A stretch of 64,000 nucleotides of DNA. Source: Comamonadaceae bacterium. Lineage in GTDB: Bacteria > Pseudomonadota > Gammaproteobacteria > Burkholderiales > Burkholderiaceae_C. A program made the translations under genes and the position numbers. Below, piece after piece: positions 1-8,579 of the stretch (positions are counted from its first letter, which is position 1; each line of letters opens with the position of its first letter). The notes beneath the pieces were generated by a model, which was given only the letters and a program-made list of their open reading frames with translations, did not search any database and was not told the origin of the DNA. The DNA is taken from contig JAIYCB010000019.1 of NCBI GenBank assembly GCA_027488215.1, forward strand, positions 1-64,000. Direction: 5' to 3'.

Positions 1-273
<273 letters not shown>

Positions 274-323
274 TTGCCTGGCTGTCTGGACGGAGGGTTT
301 GCGCCCTCACCCCAGCCCAACAC

Positions 324-360
324 AAGCCCCACAAGGTTCGCGCCTTGTGGGGCTTTTTTT
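324..360 (+). terminator. Rho-independent terminator of groL
   Basis: A perfect 13-bp stem (324-336 with 343-355) encloses a 6-nt loop and runs into a T-tract (354-360). It lies about 50 bp after the groL stop codon. Confidence 0.9.
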
Positions 361-402
361 CGCCCTGCAGACGGGCCAGCGCAGTGCATTTATGATGCTC
401 TC

Positions 403-846
403 ATGCGGTTCTTTTTTTGGCCACTGGTGGTTTTGTGGGTGCTCAAATTGAGTTTGAGCGCGGGCATGACCATGGCTATGTCCTTATCCGTCCACGAACC
501 GGGGCACGTTCCGCTGCACACCACCACGCCTACCAGCCAAAGTCACCACGCCGAACACACCCAGGCCTCACCCACCCATTTACATGCCGGCGCGCCAGAA
601 CCGGACTGCCATGGGACACGGGCCGCTCCCGCCCAAGCGACCACCGATGGGGTGACCCTGAGCTCTGAGGGCTCTGACACAACACACTGCACCGAACACG
701 CCGACTGCCACCACTGCTGCCCACTGGCTTGGGTCAACTGGGCAGACATCGGCAAGACAGATGCACCCACCGTGCACCCCGCTGGTCGCGTGTACAACTG
801 GCACAGCGCCAGCTGGTCGCCGGGTCTGCGTCCCCCCAAGTCCTGA
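403..846 (+). CDS. Small His/Cys-rich secreted protein, CzcI/DUF2946-like
   Basis: This predicted 147-residue protein starts with a hydrophobic signal-like segment (about residues 1-25). A long His-rich stretch follows, with HTTTP and SQSHH patches, and then a cysteine cluster (CTEHADCHHCC). The tail ends in SWSPGLRPP, which resembles the end of small CzcI/DUF2946-type proteins found beside metal efflux genes. I chose the ATG at 403 because it begins the signal peptide; an upstream in-frame start at 274 would add unlikely residues and sit in the groL terminator. The next gene on the same strand is also His-rich and carries a cupredoxin domain, so a periplasmic copper or zinc role is likely. 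The family assignment is by eye only. Confidence 0.6.
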   Translation: MRFFFWPLVVLWVLKLSLSAGMTMAMSLSVHEPGHVPLHTTTPTSQSHHAEHTQASPTHLHAGAPEPDCHGTRAAPAQATTDGVTLSSEGSDTTHCTEHADCHHCCPLAWVNWADIGKTDAPTVHPAGRVYNWHSASWSPGLRPPKS

Positions 847-927
847 AGCCTGTTTCCCTCACAGGTTCCGCGATGGCTCAAGCTGTTGGCGGCTCACGTT
901 TTTCAAAGCACGGGTACAGCCCCGCGC

Positions 928-1899
928 ATGGATGGACACATGACTTCTTCTTTTCAACAACATCACGGGGCGATGCTCCTGAAGTATTCGGGCATCAGCT
1001 TCATTTCGGGGGCAGTCAACCACGGTTTTTTCAGCGGCGAACGCTCTTTGTGGACCGCCTTGGTCGGCATGGTTTTGTTTGTGCTGGGCGCTTGGCTGGA
1101 GCACCGCTGGCAACCCGCCAGCACCGACACACCGCAGTCGGGCCTCATGAAGACCTTGGCTGTCGGCAGTTTGCTTTCGATTGGGCTGGGCTTTTTCACC
1201 GGCGGCTTGCAGCATTTTCCGGACTCGCCCGAGCGCAGCGCCTGGGTGGTGCCACTGGGCTTTTTTGTGTCGGTGCTCGCCCTGGGCATGAGTGCGCCAC
1301 GCGACTGGACACGCGCTGCCAGCGTGTACGTCCTGGTACTGGGCACACTGACAACGGTCGGCAGTTGGGGCGCCTGGCAATGGCTCAAACTCCACCCCGA
1401 ATGGGCAGCCACCGGTCATGGCCACAGCCATGGCCATGGCAACGAAGCAGGCCACGTTGACAACGCCGCCCCAGTGGCGCAAGTGGTCAGCCGCAGCATC
1501 GACATCCGCATGGACGACACCATGCGCTTTGCGCCCGACACCTTGCAGGTCCAGGCTGGGGAAACCATCCGTTTTGTGGTGCACAACGCCGGCAAGGTCG
1601 AGCATGAACTGGTGCTGGGCAGCGACGAAGACATCCGTACGCACGCCGAGGACATGAAAAAAGGCACAGACCACAGCCACAGCCATGCGGGTGCTGCCGT
1701 CATCAGCGTGGCCCCGGGTCAAAAAGGAGAACTGGTCGTGACCTTCAGCAAAACCGGCACGCTGCAAATGGCCTGCCTGATCCCAGGCCACTACGAAGCG
1801 GGCATGAAAGGCCAGCTGAATGTGACCAGCGGTGGGGCTTCGTCCTCACCGGCCAAATCCAAGAGCCCGGCGCACGACCACAGCACCCACAAACACTGA
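928..1899 (+). CDS. Membrane protein fused to a C-terminal cupredoxin domain
   Basis: This protein of 323 residues has about four hydrophobic segments in its first half (roughly 20-57, 76-96, 104-121, 130-152). A His-rich linker (163-176, alternating Gly-His) follows, then a cupredoxin domain (about 188-301). The type-1 copper ligands can be placed as His226, Cys283, His288 and Met293 in the pattern VEHEL and CLIPGHYEAGM. A second His cluster (249-253) sits inside the domain and a third at the C-terminus. It probably binds copper on the periplasmic side of the inner membrane, as an electron carrier or copper store. Possible starts are 928 and 940; neither has a strong ribosome site. Its stop codon abuts that of pgi on the other strand (1897-1902 reads TGATCA). 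Confidence 0.75.
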   Translation: MDGHMTSSFQQHHGAMLLKYSGISFISGAVNHGFFSGERSLWTALVGMVLFVLGAWLEHRWQPASTDTPQSGLMKTLAVGSLLSIGLGFFTGGLQHFPDSPERSAWVVPLGFFVSVLALGMSAPRDWTRAASVYVLVLGTLTTVGSWGAWQWLKLHPEWAATGHGHSHGHGNEAGHVDNAAPVAQVVSRSIDIRMDDTMRFAPDTLQVQAGETIRFVVHNAGKVEHELVLGSDEDIRTHAEDMKKGTDHSHSHAGAAVISVAPGQKGELVVTFSKTGTLQMACLIPGHYEAGMKGQLNVTSGGASSSPAKSKSPAHDHSTHKH

Positions 1900-3435
1900 T
1901 CAGCGCAAACGCTTGAGCAGGCCTGCGGTGGAAGCATCCAGGCCCGCCACATGGCCCGATGCCAGGCGCGCGTGGATGTCTTGGGCCAACACCTTGCCCA
2001 GCTCCACGCCCCACTGGTCAAAGCTGTTGATGCCCCAAACCGAGCCACTGACAAACACGCGGTGCTCTTGCAGGGCGATCAGCGCACCCAAGCTGGCGGG
2101 CGTGAGTTCATCGAGCAGCAAGAAGGTGCTGGGTCGGTTGCCCGGAAAGTGCTTGTGCCCGCCTTCATCGGCTTGGCCCAACATCAACGCCTGCGCTTGG
2201 GCAATGGCATTGGCCAGCAGCAGTTCGTGGTGGTCGGCCAGGTTGTGCGTGGGCTTTTTCACGGCGATGAACTCCAGCGGCACGATGTCGGTGCCCTGGT
2301 GCAGCATCTGGAAGTACGCATGTTGGCCGTTGGTACCGGGCTCGCCCCACAGCACGGGAGAGGTGCCATAGGCCAGTGCATGGCCATTGCGGTCAACCCG
2401 CTTGCCATTGCTCTCCATCTCCAGTTGCTGCAAATGAGCAGGCAGGCGTTTCAGTGCGCTGTGGTAGGGCGCAATGCTCCGGCTGGTGTAGTTCAGAAAG
2501 TTGCGGTACCAAACATCCAGCAGACCCAGACGAACGGGCAGGTTTTGCTCTAAAGGTGCTGTCTGGAAATGCTGGTCCATGGCATGCGCGCCGGCCAACA
2601 AGTTCCTGAAGCCTTGCGCGCCAATGGCAATCGCCACAGTCAAGCCAATGGGCGACCAGACCGAATAACGGCCACCCACCCAGTCCCAAAAACCAAAGGT
2701 GGTGCGAATGCCGAACTCGGCCGCAGCGGCCACGTTGGTGGTCAGCGCCGCAAAGTGGCGCGAGACATCACAGCCACCCTGGGCCTTGTACCAACCCAGC
2801 GCCGAACGTGCATTGGTCATGGTCTCGAGGGTGGTGAAGGTTTTCGAGGCAATCAAAAATAAGGTGCTCTCGGTCTTCAGATCCTTGAGCACTGCAGCCA
2901 ACTCGTGCCCGTCTACATTCGACACAAAATGAAAGCGCTTGCCCGGGATCACGAAGTCTTGCAGCGCCAGCACCGCCATCTGCGGGCCCAGATCGGAGCC
3001 GCCGATGCCAATATTGACCACATCGGTGATCTGCGCGTCAGCACGAATGGTTTCGGCAAAGGCCAGCAAGGGCTGGAGCGTGGCGTGCACCTGCGCCAGT
3101 GGTTCGGCCAGAGCGCCTTGCACAGAGCCTTCAGGCTGGCGCAGCAGCCAATGCATCGCCGCGCGGTCTTCGGTGGTGTTGATGCGCTCACCTCGGAACA
3201 TGGCATCGCGGTGCGCAGCCAGGCCGGTTTCGCGGGCTAACTCTTGCAGCAGGGATTCGGTCGCAGTATCCAAATGGTTTTTAGACAAGTCAGCAAACAC
3301 GTGGGGTGCGGTCTGGCTGAGCCTATCGGCGCGCAGGGCATCTTGCTCAAAAGCGGTGCGCAAATCAAACCCAGCAAATGCTTGGGCATGGTGTTCTAGA
3401 TTTTTCCATGCGAGGGTCAGGTCACAGCGCATCAT
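1900..3435 (-). CDS. pgi: Glucose-6-phosphate isomerase
   Basis: Phosphoglucose isomerase interconverts glucose-6-phosphate and fructose-6-phosphate in the cytosol. The 511-residue product has the family's long SIS-type architecture with readable signature regions: IGIGGSDLGPQMA in the first half, the SKTFTTLET phosphate-binding stretch, and near the C-terminus SFDQWGVELGK with the conserved Gln and Lys. Length is normal for proteobacteria. The start has two adjacent ATG codons (3433-3435 and 3430-3432). It lies downstream of tal on the same strand with a 98-bp gap holding a degenerate repeat element, and may be co-transcribed. It links upper glycolysis to the pentose phosphate genes next door. 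Confidence 0.97.
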   Translation of the reverse strand: MMRCDLTLAWKNLEHHAQAFAGFDLRTAFEQDALRADRLSQTAPHVFADLSKNHLDTATESLLQELARETGLAAHRDAMFRGERINTTEDRAAMHWLLRQPEGSVQGALAEPLAQVHATLQPLLAFAETIRADAQITDVVNIGIGGSDLGPQMAVLALQDFVIPGKRFHFVSNVDGHELAAVLKDLKTESTLFLIASKTFTTLETMTNARSALGWYKAQGGCDVSRHFAALTTNVAAAAEFGIRTTFGFWDWVGGRYSVWSPIGLTVAIAIGAQGFRNLLAGAHAMDQHFQTAPLEQNLPVRLGLLDVWYRNFLNYTSRSIAPYHSALKRLPAHLQQLEMESNGKRVDRNGHALAYGTSPVLWGEPGTNGQHAYFQMLHQGTDIVPLEFIAVKKPTHNLADHHELLLANAIAQAQALMLGQADEGGHKHFPGNRPSTFLLLDELTPASLGALIALQEHRVFVSGSVWGINSFDQWGVELGKVLAQDIHARLASGHVAGLDASTAGLLKRLR

Positions 3436-3452
3436 GATCTTTCAAAACCACA

Positions 3453-3506
3453 GTCATCGAGAGGAAGGAAGCGAACCATGGATGGCCGCGCCCTGCTCGC
3501 CATGAC
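3453..3506. repeat. Degenerate palindromic GTCAT-type repeat element
   Basis: The tal-pgi gap holds an imperfect inverted pair. One half starts GTCATCGAGAGG and the other ends CTGCTCGCCATGAC. It looks like a decayed single copy of the element that is better preserved at 6181-6264, 41139-41292 and 44052-44241. Confidence 0.55.
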
Positions 3507-3533
3507 TACGTTCAAGTTGGCAGGTCGGCGGTT

Positions 3534-4481
3534 TCAAGCTTTCTTCATCAATTGTTCAAGTTTCACAGCATCGGCGCAAAACGCGCGGATGCCCTCGGCC
3601 AGCTTTTCGGTGGCCATGGCATCTTCATTCAAGGCCAAACGAAATGTGGCTTCGTCATAGGCCACAGCAGGCAAGTCCATGCTTTGCGCTGCTGCTGCGT
3701 CCAGGGCCTTGCCAAAAGGCGCATCACTGGCCGCCAGTTGTGTCAGCAGCTCGGGGCTGATGGTCAGCAAATCGCAACCGGCCAGCGCCGTGATTTGCCC
3801 AATGTTGCGAAACGATGCACCCATCACCTCGGTGGCAATGCCATGCTTTTTGTAATGGTTGTAGATGGCCCGAACCGACTGCACACCAGGGTCATTGGCT
3901 CCGACCTTGGCGGCTTCGTCCCAGGCAGCGCCTGCACTCTTTTTGTACCAGTCGTAAATGCGGCCCACAAAGGGCGAGATGAGTTGCACTTTGGCCTGTC
4001 CACAGGCCACGGCCTGACAGAAAGCGAACAGCAGCGTCAAGTTGCAGCGGATGCCTTCACGCTCCAACTCGGCCGCGGCTTGAATGCCCTCCCAAGTCGA
4101 GGCAATTTTGATCAAGACGCGTTCTCGGGTGATGCCCTGCGCCTCGTAGAGCGCCATGATGCGGCGTGCCCGCGCCACCGTGGCGGCGCTGTCAAAGCTC
4201 AAACGGGCATCCACTTCAGTCGACACACGACCTGGAATGGTGTTCAGGATTTCGCAGCCAAAGCGCACCAGCAGGTGGTCCATCACCACATCCAGCGGCT
4301 GGCCCCGATGGGCGGCCACGGCTTGGGCCAACAAGGGCGCGTATTCCGGCTTTTGCACCGCCTTCAGGATCAAAGAGGGGTTGGTGGTCGCGTCTTGCGG
4401 CTGGAACTGGGCCAACTGCTTAAAGTCGCCGGTATCGGCCACCACGGTGGTGAATTGTTTGAGGGCGTCGAGTTGGTTCAT
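3534..4481 (-). CDS. tal: Transaldolase
   Basis: Transaldolase moves a dihydroxyacetone unit between sugar phosphates in the non-oxidative pentose phosphate pathway. The 315-residue product matches the TalB class in length. The Schiff-base lysine is Lys125 in the motif [12 protein letters not shown], and the catalytic Asp is Asp16 (TVVADTGDF). The TTNPSL signature is at 32-37. The gene is divergent from zwf across an 83-bp gap that carries a long inverted repeat, and is followed by pgi on the same strand. The arrangement suggests coordinated control of sugar-phosphate genes by the nearby RpiR-type regulator. Confidence 0.97.
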   Translation of the reverse strand: MNQLDALKQFTTVVADTGDFKQLAQFQPQDATTNPSLILKAVQKPEYAPLLAQAVAAHRGQPLDVVMDHLLVRFGCEILNTIPGRVSTEVDARLSFDSAATVARARRIMALYEAQGITRERVLIKIASTWEGIQAAAELEREGIRCNLTLLFAFCQAVACGQAKVQLISPFVGRIYDWYKKSAGAAWDEAAKVGANDPGVQSVRAIYNHYKKHGIATEVMGASFRNIGQITALAGCDLLTISPELLTQLAASDAPFGKALDAAAAQSMDLPAVAYDEATFRLALNEDAMATEKLAEGIRAFCADAVKLEQLMKKA

Positions 4482-4523
4482 GGGGGCTTTGTCAAAAACA
4501 GGCTTGAATTATCGATGAAACAA

Positions 4524-4554
4524 AGTTACATTACAAATGAATATTTATGTAACT
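4524..4554. promoter_or_regulatory. Inverted repeat between tal and zwf, candidate HexR operator
   Basis: The AT-rich divergent promoter region contains AGTTACAT (4524-4531) and its exact reverse complement ATGTAACT (4547-4554), separated by 15 bp. The TTACA/TGTAA half-sites resemble operators described for HexR, and a HexR-like gene lies at 6297. Function is inferred. Confidence 0.5.
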
Positions 4555-4564
4555 CAACAACCGT

Positions 4565-6028
4565 ATGGCTTTTGATCTGGTTTTCTTCGGCGGCACGGGC
4601 GATCTGGTCTGGCGCAAACTGATGCCCGCACTGTTTCAGGCTTACCGACACGGCAGTCTTCCCGAAGGGGGTCGGATCATCGGCATAGGCCGCGACAGCC
4701 TGAGCGACGAGCAATACCGCCAACAAATCCAGTCACGCTTCGAGCAAGTTGAGGGCGACAAGCGCCCCAAGCCCGAAGAGTTTGCGCGGTTTGCCAGCTT
4801 GCTTTGCTATGTCCGCATGGACCTGTCCAAACCCGAAGCCTACGCCACACTGTCTTCCCGCTTGGCCGAGCGCGACACCGATCACGTGGTGATGTACCTG
4901 TCCACCGCCCCCAGCCTGTTCACCACCGTGTGCCAACAACTGGCCGCCAACGGCCTGAACACGCCCAAGACCCGCATCGTGCTGGAAAAGCCACTGGGCC
5001 ACGATCTGGCGTCCAACCGCGCCATCAACCATGCGGTGGGACTGGCCTTCAAAGAGCAACAGATTTTCCGCATCGACCACTACTTGGGCAAACCCGCGGT
5101 GCAAAACCTGTTTGCCATGCGCTTTGGCAATGCCCTGTTTGAGCCCCTGTGGCGGCGCGAGCACATCGCCAACATCCAAATCACCATGGCCGAAGAACTG
5201 GGTGTGGAAAAACGCGGCAGCTTTTACGAAACCACGGGGGCTTTGCGCGACATGGTGCAAAACCATGCGCTGCAACTGCTCTGCGCCATCGCCATGGAGC
5301 CGCCGATCAACGCCCATGCCGACGCCATCCGCGACGAAAAACTCAAAGTGCTGCGCGCCTTGAAGCGCTGGACACCCGAAACGCTCAGCCAACACGTCAT
5401 CCGGGGCCAATACAGCGCAGGCAACATGGATGGCAACCCTGTACCCGCGTACCGCGAAGAGCCCGGCGTCGATCCGCAAAGCAACACTGAAACTTTTGTG
5501 GCCCTGCGCACCGAGATCGCCAATTGGCGCTGGGCGGGTGTGCCCTTCTACATCCGCACCGGCAAACGCATGGCCTCGCGCAAGGCACACATCCAGATCA
5601 ATTTCCGCCCCACCCCACACGAAATTTTCAAAAGCCCGGTGGGGCAGGTCAACAAACTGGTCATCCACCTGCAACCCAAAGACGGGTTGGAACTGCACCT
5701 GTTTGCCCAAGGTCAAAGCAAACGCGGCCAAGGTACCAGCGGCGCGACACTGAGCCCGGTGCACCTGGACCTGGACTTTGACAAACGGTTTGGCAGCGAG
5801 CGCGTGGGCGCCTACGAGCGCTTGCTGCTCGATGTGCTCGATGGCCGTCTGAACTTGTTTGTGCGCAGCGACGAACAAGAAGAAGCCTGGCGCTGGGTGG
5901 AACCGATCTTGCAGCACTGGCAAACCGACACCGTCGGGCCCCGCCCTTACGCCGCAGGCACCTGGGGACCCAGCGCTTCAAGTGCCATGATTGCCCGCGA
6001 CGGTTTTTGCTGGTCGGAAGAGACCTGA
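4565..6028 (+). CDS. zwf: Glucose-6-phosphate 1-dehydrogenase
   Basis: Zwf oxidises glucose-6-phosphate to 6-phosphogluconolactone with NAD(P)+, feeding the pentose phosphate or Entner-Doudoroff route. The 487-residue protein opens with the nucleotide-binding loop FFGGTGDLVWRKL and carries the signature RIDHYLGK, which holds the catalytic and phosphate-binding residues. The KP of VLEKPLGHD and the YRTG-type motif (FYIRTGKRM) are also present. The ATG at 4565 has no clear Shine-Dalgarno sequence, and a palindromic operator candidate lies just upstream. No edd, eda, pgl or gnd gene is next to it; the following gene is hexR, beyond a repeat block. Confidence 0.97.
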   Translation: MAFDLVFFGGTGDLVWRKLMPALFQAYRHGSLPEGGRIIGIGRDSLSDEQYRQQIQSRFEQVEGDKRPKPEEFARFASLLCYVRMDLSKPEAYATLSSRLAERDTDHVVMYLSTAPSLFTTVCQQLAANGLNTPKTRIVLEKPLGHDLASNRAINHAVGLAFKEQQIFRIDHYLGKPAVQNLFAMRFGNALFEPLWRREHIANIQITMAEELGVEKRGSFYETTGALRDMVQNHALQLLCAIAMEPPINAHADAIRDEKLKVLRALKRWTPETLSQHVIRGQYSAGNMDGNPVPAYREEPGVDPQSNTETFVALRTEIANWRWAGVPFYIRTGKRMASRKAHIQINFRPTPHEIFKSPVGQVNKLVIHLQPKDGLELHLFAQGQSKRGQGTSGATLSPVHLDLDFDKRFGSERVGAYERLLLDVLDGRLNLFVRSDEQEEAWRWVEPILQHWQTDTVGPRPYAAGTWGPSASSAMIARDGFCWSEET

Positions 6029-6038
6029 TGCAGAACAC

Positions 6039-6264
6039 TGGATCGCCACGCTGCGCTCGCGATGACAAATCTCAGCCACTCCAAAAGCGGCCATTCTTTT
6101 TGCCATTGCAGAAGTTGCCGTTCTTTTTGTCATTGCAGACGTTGCCATTGTTTTGTCATTGCAGACGTTGCCATTCTTTTGTCATTGCGAGGAGCGCAGC
6201 GACGTGGCAATCCAGCGCCCAAACACCACTACACCATGGATCGCCGCGCTGCGCTCGCGATGAC
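6039..6264. repeat. Palindromic repeat element with internal 27-bp tandem units
   Basis: Between zwf and hexR there is a left copy of the palindromic motif (6039-6067), then four tandem units starting at 6091, 6118, 6145 and 6171 (period 27, 27, 26). Each unit carries CATTGCAGA(A/C)GTTGCC or a variant. A right copy (6181-6214, GTCATTGCGAGGAGCGCAGC...) and an inverted copy (6237-6264) follow. The tandem unit looks like the palindrome with its middle deleted. No coding capacity is convincing here. Confidence 0.85.
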
Positions 6265-6296
6265 ACGTTAAAAAAACACCCAGCAGGAGACTCCCC

Positions 6297-7142
6297 ATGC
6301 TCGATCGAATCAAAGCCTCCCTGTCCTCCTTGGCCCCAGCCGAACAACGTGTGGGCAAGCTTGTGCTGGCCGACCCCAGAGCATTTGCCAACCTGCCGGT
6401 GACCGAACTGGCCGACCGCTCGCATGTGAGCAAACCCACTGTGGTACGCTTTTGCCGCAGCATGGGCTATGACGGTCTGTCGGATTTCAAGCTCAAACTG
6501 GCGGGCAGTGTGAGCGAAGGCGTGCCCTTCATCCACCGCAGCGTAGACGCCGACGACAAGACCAGCGACATCGCGGTCAAGGTCATCGACAACACCGTGG
6601 CGGCATTTCTGAAGTACCGCAACGACGCAAGTTCATTCGCGCTGGAACACGCCGCACAAGCTTTGGCTGCCACCCAAAAAACCAACCGCCGCATCGAGTT
6701 CTACGGCGCGGGCAATTCAGGCATCGTCGCGCAAGACGCGCAGCACAAATTCTTCCGCCTGGGCGTCAACGCCATTGCCTACAGCGACGGCCACATGCAA
6801 GTGATGAGTGCCTCCATGCTCAAGCCCGGCGACTGTGCCGTGATCATCTCCAACTCGGGCCGCACGCGTGACCTGATGGACGCTTGTGACATCGCCAAAA
6901 AGCAAGGCGCTACGACCATCGTCATCACCGCCAGCGGCTCGCCGCTGGCCAGCGCCGGGCATATCCACCTCACGGCAGACCACCCCGAAGGCTATGACAA
7001 ATACAGCCCCATGGTCTCACGCCTGTTGCACCTGCTGATCATCGACATCTTGGCCACCACCGTGGCCCTGCGCATCGGCGAGGAACTGCAACCCGTGCTG
7101 CGTGACATGAAAAAAAACCTGAGCAGCAAACGTTACACCTGA
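6297..7142 (+). CDS. hexR: RpiR-family transcriptional regulator, HexR-like
   Basis: This 281-residue regulator has an N-terminal RpiR helix-turn-helix (about 1-77, with VTELADRSHVSKPTVVRFCR as the recognition region). A sugar isomerase (SIS) domain follows (about 120-250, IEFYGAGNSG and VIISNSGRTRDL), which binds a phosphosugar effector. HexR proteins repress zwf and Entner-Doudoroff genes until 2-keto-3-deoxy-6-phosphogluconate releases them. Placement just after zwf and near tal and pgi fits that role. The ATG at 6297 follows AGGAG at 6285-6289 with good spacing. A more general RpiR regulator of another sugar cannot be excluded. Confidence 0.88.
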   Translation: MLDRIKASLSSLAPAEQRVGKLVLADPRAFANLPVTELADRSHVSKPTVVRFCRSMGYDGLSDFKLKLAGSVSEGVPFIHRSVDADDKTSDIAVKVIDNTVAAFLKYRNDASSFALEHAAQALAATQKTNRRIEFYGAGNSGIVAQDAQHKFFRLGVNAIAYSDGHMQVMSASMLKPGDCAVIISNSGRTRDLMDACDIAKKQGATTIVITASGSPLASAGHIHLTADHPEGYDKYSPMVSRLLHLLIIDILATTVALRIGEELQPVLRDMKKNLSSKRYT

Positions 7143-7166
7143 GCCATGGGACGCCTTGGCGCCACA

Positions 7167-8579
7167 TCAGCTTTTAGGCCAGTCCATGCGAATCCGCGTT
7201 CCCCGCCCTTTTTCTACCGGGCTGGTCAAATGCATCACAGCCCCATGCTGGCTGGCGATTTCCTTGACGATGGCCAGCCCCAGACCACTGCCATTCACAC
7301 CCGATGGTGCAGCCCGGTAAAAGCGCTCAAACACGTGAGCCTGGTGCTCTGGCGCGATGCCTGGGCCGTCGTCTTCCACCTCCAGCCAACGGTCCCCCAC
7401 CCGCACCGTGATGTGCGTACCCACAGGGCCATGGTGAATGGCGTTGTCGATCAGGTTGCTCAAGGCCTCATGCAGCAACAGGTCCACCCCTTGCACCTCG
7501 CATTGCGCGACCTGCAACTCCAGCCCGAGGTCATCGCCCAACTGGTGGGCACGCATCAGCTGCTCTTGTGTCACGCGCCGCGCCAGCGCCGCCAGGTCCA
7601 CGGTTTGCGGGCTGTGCATTTCGCGGGCATGTTCAACCCGCGTCATGGCCAGCAGCTGCTCGGTCAGGCGCACAGCGTCGTCGGTGGTTTGCCTGGCCGC
7701 CGACAGCAAGGCCTGCGCCTGCTCTGGCTCGGCGTTGCGCTGGGCCAGCGCCAGCTGCGTCTTCAGGGCAGTCAAGGGCGTGCGCAACTGGTGCGCAGCG
7801 TTGTCCAAAAAGCGCTTGCGGATGTCGATCAAGCGCCCCAGCCGATCCAGATAGCTGTTCAGCGTCTCGATCAGGGGTCGCAACTCCCGCGGCAAATCCG
7901 GCGGCTGAATGGGTGAAAAATCATCATCGGCCTTGCGCGCCAGTTGCTGGCGAAACGCTTCCAGCGGCCGAATGCCGCGCTGCACCCCCCAGATGACCAA
8001 GACCGCCGCAGCCAACAGCAGCAAGCCCTGGCTGCCCAGGGTGTCCCACAAAATGTGCTGAATCAATTGCTGACGCGCCTCCATGGTCTCGGCCACGGTG
8101 ATTTTGATCAAGGGATCGCGCAGGCCTGCGTCTTCCATGACATGCGTGAGTTGGGCCAGGCGCACGGGCTGGTTCAGGTAAACCCCATCGTCAAACTGCA
8201 CCAAAGCAAAGAACTTCACGGCCGACTGCGCACGCACAGGCACATCGGGCAAAGCCGTCACACCCGCCAACCACTCCCCATTTGAGGTGGCAACTTTGTA
8301 AAACAAACGTGAGCCCGTGTGGTTCTCAAATAAAAAGCCTGCGGCCTTCATCACATCCAACTGCAAGCGACCATCGCGCCAGGTCAGCTCCTCGGCCAGG
8401 GTGCGCGCGGCCAGGTACAAGGACCGGTCATAGGCCTCATTGGCCGCCTGCACCGCGTTGCCATAAGCCACCCAGGCGTTGACCCCGATCAACGCGGCCA
8501 GCGGAAGCAAGATCCAGCTGAGCAAACGCCTGCGCAGCGACGCCACGGCGCGTAGGGAGTGTGCGGGCGTCGCTGTCAT
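7167..8579 (-). CDS. tctE: Sensor histidine kinase, TctE-like
   Basis: This 470-residue membrane histidine kinase has a first membrane segment at about 20-40, an extracytoplasmic sensor region, and a second segment at about 184-199. A short linker leads to the dimerisation/phosphoacceptor helix with His263 (DNAAHQLRTPL) and to a C-terminal ATPase with the N box (LSNLIDNAIHH), G1 box (VEDDGPGIAP) and G2 box (GSGLGLAIV). Its start overlaps the stop of the response regulator by 4 bp, so the two are translated together. Divergence from tctCBA indicates it senses tricarboxylates such as citrate and controls their uptake; the ligand is inferred. Confidence 0.9.
   Translation of the reverse strand: MTATPAHSLRAVASLRRRLLSWILLPLAALIGVNAWVAYGNAVQAANEAYDRSLYLAARTLAEELTWRDGRLQLDVMKAAGFLFENHTGSRLFYKVATSNGEWLAGVTALPDVPVRAQSAVKFFALVQFDDGVYLNQPVRLAQLTHVMEDAGLRDPLIKITVAETMEARQQLIQHILWDTLGSQGLLLLAAAVLVIWGVQRGIRPLEAFRQQLARKADDDFSPIQPPDLPRELRPLIETLNSYLDRLGRLIDIRKRFLDNAAHQLRTPLTALKTQLALAQRNAEPEQAQALLSAARQTTDDAVRLTEQLLAMTRVEHAREMHSPQTVDLAALARRVTQEQLMRAHQLGDDLGLELQVAQCEVQGVDLLLHEALSNLIDNAIHHGPVGTHITVRVGDRWLEVEDDGPGIAPEHQAHVFERFYRAAPSGVNGSGLGLAIVKEIASQHGAVMHLTSPVEKGRGTRIRMDWPKS

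Noticed and set aside
6091-6190. 27-bp tandem repeats as binding iterons or an origin
   Set aside because: No replication or partition genes are nearby and the unit is clearly a shortened form of the palindromic element.
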